64,000 nt of DNA from Streptomyces davaonensis JCM 4913 (GTDB lineage Bacteria > Actinomycetota > Actinomycetes > Streptomycetales > Streptomycetaceae), in assembly GCF_000349325.1 (NCBI RefSeq), contig NC_020504.1:4622053-4686052 (forward strand), read 5' to 3'. Positions 62,690-64,000 of the stretch are shown here, in pieces (positions within the stretch are counted from its first letter, which is position 1; each line of letters begins with the position of its first letter). A program made the translations under genes and the position numbers. The notes under the pieces were generated by a model, which did not search any database, was not told the DNA's origin, and saw only the letters and a list, made by a program, of their open reading frames with translations.

Positions 62690-63388
62690 TCAGGACGCGA
62701 GACGCCCGATCAGGGTGAGGGAGTGGGTGTTGTACGCGGCGATGATGGACCGCGCGGCCCGGATGTCACGGCGGGACAGGGCGTCGACCAGCTCGGTATG
62801 TCCGGACCACAGCTCCCCGCGCAGATCGGTCAACAGCCGCAGATGCTGGACCGCGCAGACCCAGGACTGCACGCGCAGCCGGTGCAGGAAGTCGGCGAGG
62901 TAGGGGTTGCCGAACAGCGCCCCGAGTTCGCGCCAGAAGCGCAGGTCATAGCCTATGAGGACGGTCAGGTCACCGGCGCAGGCGGCGCGCTGGGCCTCCT
63001 CGCCACGGCGCCGGACACCGGCGAGCGCGGCGGCGGTACGGGGATCTCCGGGCTCGGAGTAGCCCATGTGGCCGTCGTCGAGGGCCTTGAACATGCCGTC
63101 CGTCACCAGGCTGCGGGCCTCGATGATGCCGCGGTAGTCGTCGAACGAGTACTCGTGGACCCTGAAGCCCCGATGCTGGTCGGCCTCCAGCAGCCCCTGC
63201 GCGGCCAGGTCGACCAGGGCCTCGCGCACGGGGGTGGCGGAGACGCCGTACTGCTCGGCTATCTCCTTGACGGTGAACTCCTGCCCCGGTTGGAGCCGCC
63301 CGGCCAGCACCTCGTCCCGCAGCGCGTCCGCGATCTGCTGACGCAGGGTGCTGCGGGTCACGGCACCGTTGCCGGTGGGGCCGGGCAT
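62690..63388 (-). CDS. GntR-family (FadR/FCD) transcription regulator
   Basis: 232 residues from the ATG at 63388. The N-terminal winged helix (about 15-80) has LRQQIADALRDEVLAGRLQPGQEF and EIAEQYGVSATPVREALVDLAAQGLL. The C-terminal FCD domain (about 90-215) has the metal- and ligand-binding histidine pattern ending SGHTELVDALSRRDIRAA. It likely represses a catabolic operon in the absence of its ligand. The class III aminotransferase is close by on the same strand (143 bp upstream) and may be a target. Confidence 0.93.
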   Translation of the reverse strand: MPGPTGNGAVTRSTLRQQIADALRDEVLAGRLQPGQEFTVKEIAEQYGVSATPVREALVDLAAQGLLEADQHRGFRVHEYSFDDYRGIIEARSLVTDGMFKALDDGHMGYSEPGDPRTAAALAGVRRRGEEAQRAACAGDLTVLIGYDLRFWRELGALFGNPYLADFLHRLRVQSWVCAVQHLRLLTDLRGELWSGHTELVDALSRRDIRAARSIIAAYNTHSLTLIGRLAS

Positions 63389-63531
63389 GGTCGGAGGGTC
63401 TCCTCGTCGCGGGGTGACGCGGGATGGCGTACACGTACTTCTACGAGCACGCCACCTTACGCGTTCGCCCTACGGGGTCGCTCGTGGGTGACCCAGGCCA
63501 CAGCAGCGGCCACTGCAACGGCTCTTGACGG

Positions 63532-64000
63532 CTACTCCGTGTACTCGTCGGCCACGGACAGGGCCGCGTCCAGCGCCGCCAGACCCTCCTTCAGCTCCGC
63601 CTCGGAGACGTTGCACGGCGGCACGACATGCGTGCGGTTCATGTTCACGAACGGCCAGATCCCGTGCTTCTTCGCGGCGGCACCGAAGGCGGCCATCGGC
63701 GCGTTCGCCTCACCGGCCGCGTTGTACGGCACCAGCGGCTCCCGGGTCTCCCGGTTCTTCACCAGGTCCAGGGCCCAGAACATGCCGACCCCGCGCACCT
63801 CGCCGACGCTCGGGTGCCGTTCGGCCAGCTCCCGCAGCGCGGGCTCCACGACGGAGGCACCGAGCCGCGCCGCGTTCTCGACGACGCCCTCCTCCGCCAT
63901 GACGTTGATCGTCGCGACGGCGGCGGCACAGGCCAGCGGATGCCCGGAGTACGTCAGCCCGCCCGGGTAGGCCCGCTTCCCGAAGGTCTCCGCGATCGCC
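63532..64000 (-). CDS. Class III aminotransferase, C-terminal part (5' end beyond window)
   Basis: The frame is open to the right edge; the last 155 codons are visible. KRAYPGGLTYSGHPLACAAAVATINVM matches the conserved segment of PLP-dependent class III aminotransferases after the catalytic lysine, and VGEVRGVGMFWALDLVKN and MNRTHVVPPCNVSEAELKEGL the C-terminal domain. Omega-amino acids such as GABA or beta-alanine are typical substrates; the exact one is unknown because the active-site part is missing. The GntR regulator downstream may control it. Confidence 0.9.
   Translation of the reverse strand, partial: AIAETFGKRAYPGGLTYSGHPLACAAAVATINVMAEEGVVENAARLGASVVEPALRELAERHPSVGEVRGVGMFWALDLVKNRETREPLVPYNAAGEANAPMAAFGAAAKKHGIWPFVNMNRTHVVPPCNVSEAELKEGLAALDAALSVADEYTE

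Overview
The window looks like chromosomal core DNA of a Streptomyces species or a close relative. It has very high G+C with G/C-ending codons, frequent GTG and some TTG starts, many 4-bp ATGA/GTGA gene overlaps, a WblA-type WhiB-like regulator, a class A penicillin-binding protein (PBP), and one rare TTA leucine codon. The species cannot be named from the sequence.

0-26 kb is a conserved actinobacterial block. In order it holds a polysaccharide-deacetylase-like lipoprotein (cut by the left edge), a SulP transporter fused to a beta-carbonic anhydrase, an ECF sigma factor with its membrane partner, acs, nhaA, a holin-superfamily membrane protein, an epoxide-hydrolase-like enzyme, a MarP-type membrane protease, a CoA-type NUDIX hydrolase, nth and crp. 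It continues with a nucleotidyltransferase, a four-gene minus-strand operon (DUF4177, RidA, NUDIX, metallo-beta-lactamase fold), two ArsA/Get3-like ATPases, wblA, a bifunctional PBP, a YqeY protein, a metallophosphoesterase, a Pr6Pr membrane protein and tRNA-Pro(CGG). From memory, this order closely parallels the M. tuberculosis acs-ephE-marP-nth-crp-Rv3679/Rv3680-whiB4-ponA2 region.

26-44 kb, directly after the tRNA and a very strong intrinsic terminator, is more accessory. It holds a membrane-anchored hypothetical protein, a cofactor-free haloperoxidase/esterase, a large LuxR-family ATPase regulator, and a sugar-type ABC importer without an ATPase gene whose second permease seems to have lost its stop codon. 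Then come an AraC regulator and a small-molecule catabolic or detoxification set (DUF1275, DoxX, isochorismatase-like, amidohydrolase), Dps, DUF4287, a permease/TIGR03943 pair and a double-RCK ion-channel-like protein whose gene carries the TTA codon.

44-64 kb returns largely to core genes: an S9 peptidase, SURF1, a SigE-family sigma factor with a membrane partner, asd-lysC, TauE, DUF5063-recR-ybaB, a SLATT-domain protein, a membrane-tethered phosphate-binding-like protein, a Ser/Thr kinase, a GntR regulator and a class III aminotransferase cut by the right edge.

The best candidate for an undescribed system is at 52.2-54.7 kb. A STAND/NB-ARC-TPR protein is translationally coupled to a small two-TM membrane protein, and the two share a short Gly/Ser/Ala-rich motif. 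It sits at the N-terminus of the NTPase and occurs twice in the C-terminal part of the membrane protein. This is the layout expected of an NLR-like sensor that signals to a membrane effector through homotypic, possibly amyloid-type, motif contact. That reading is inference.
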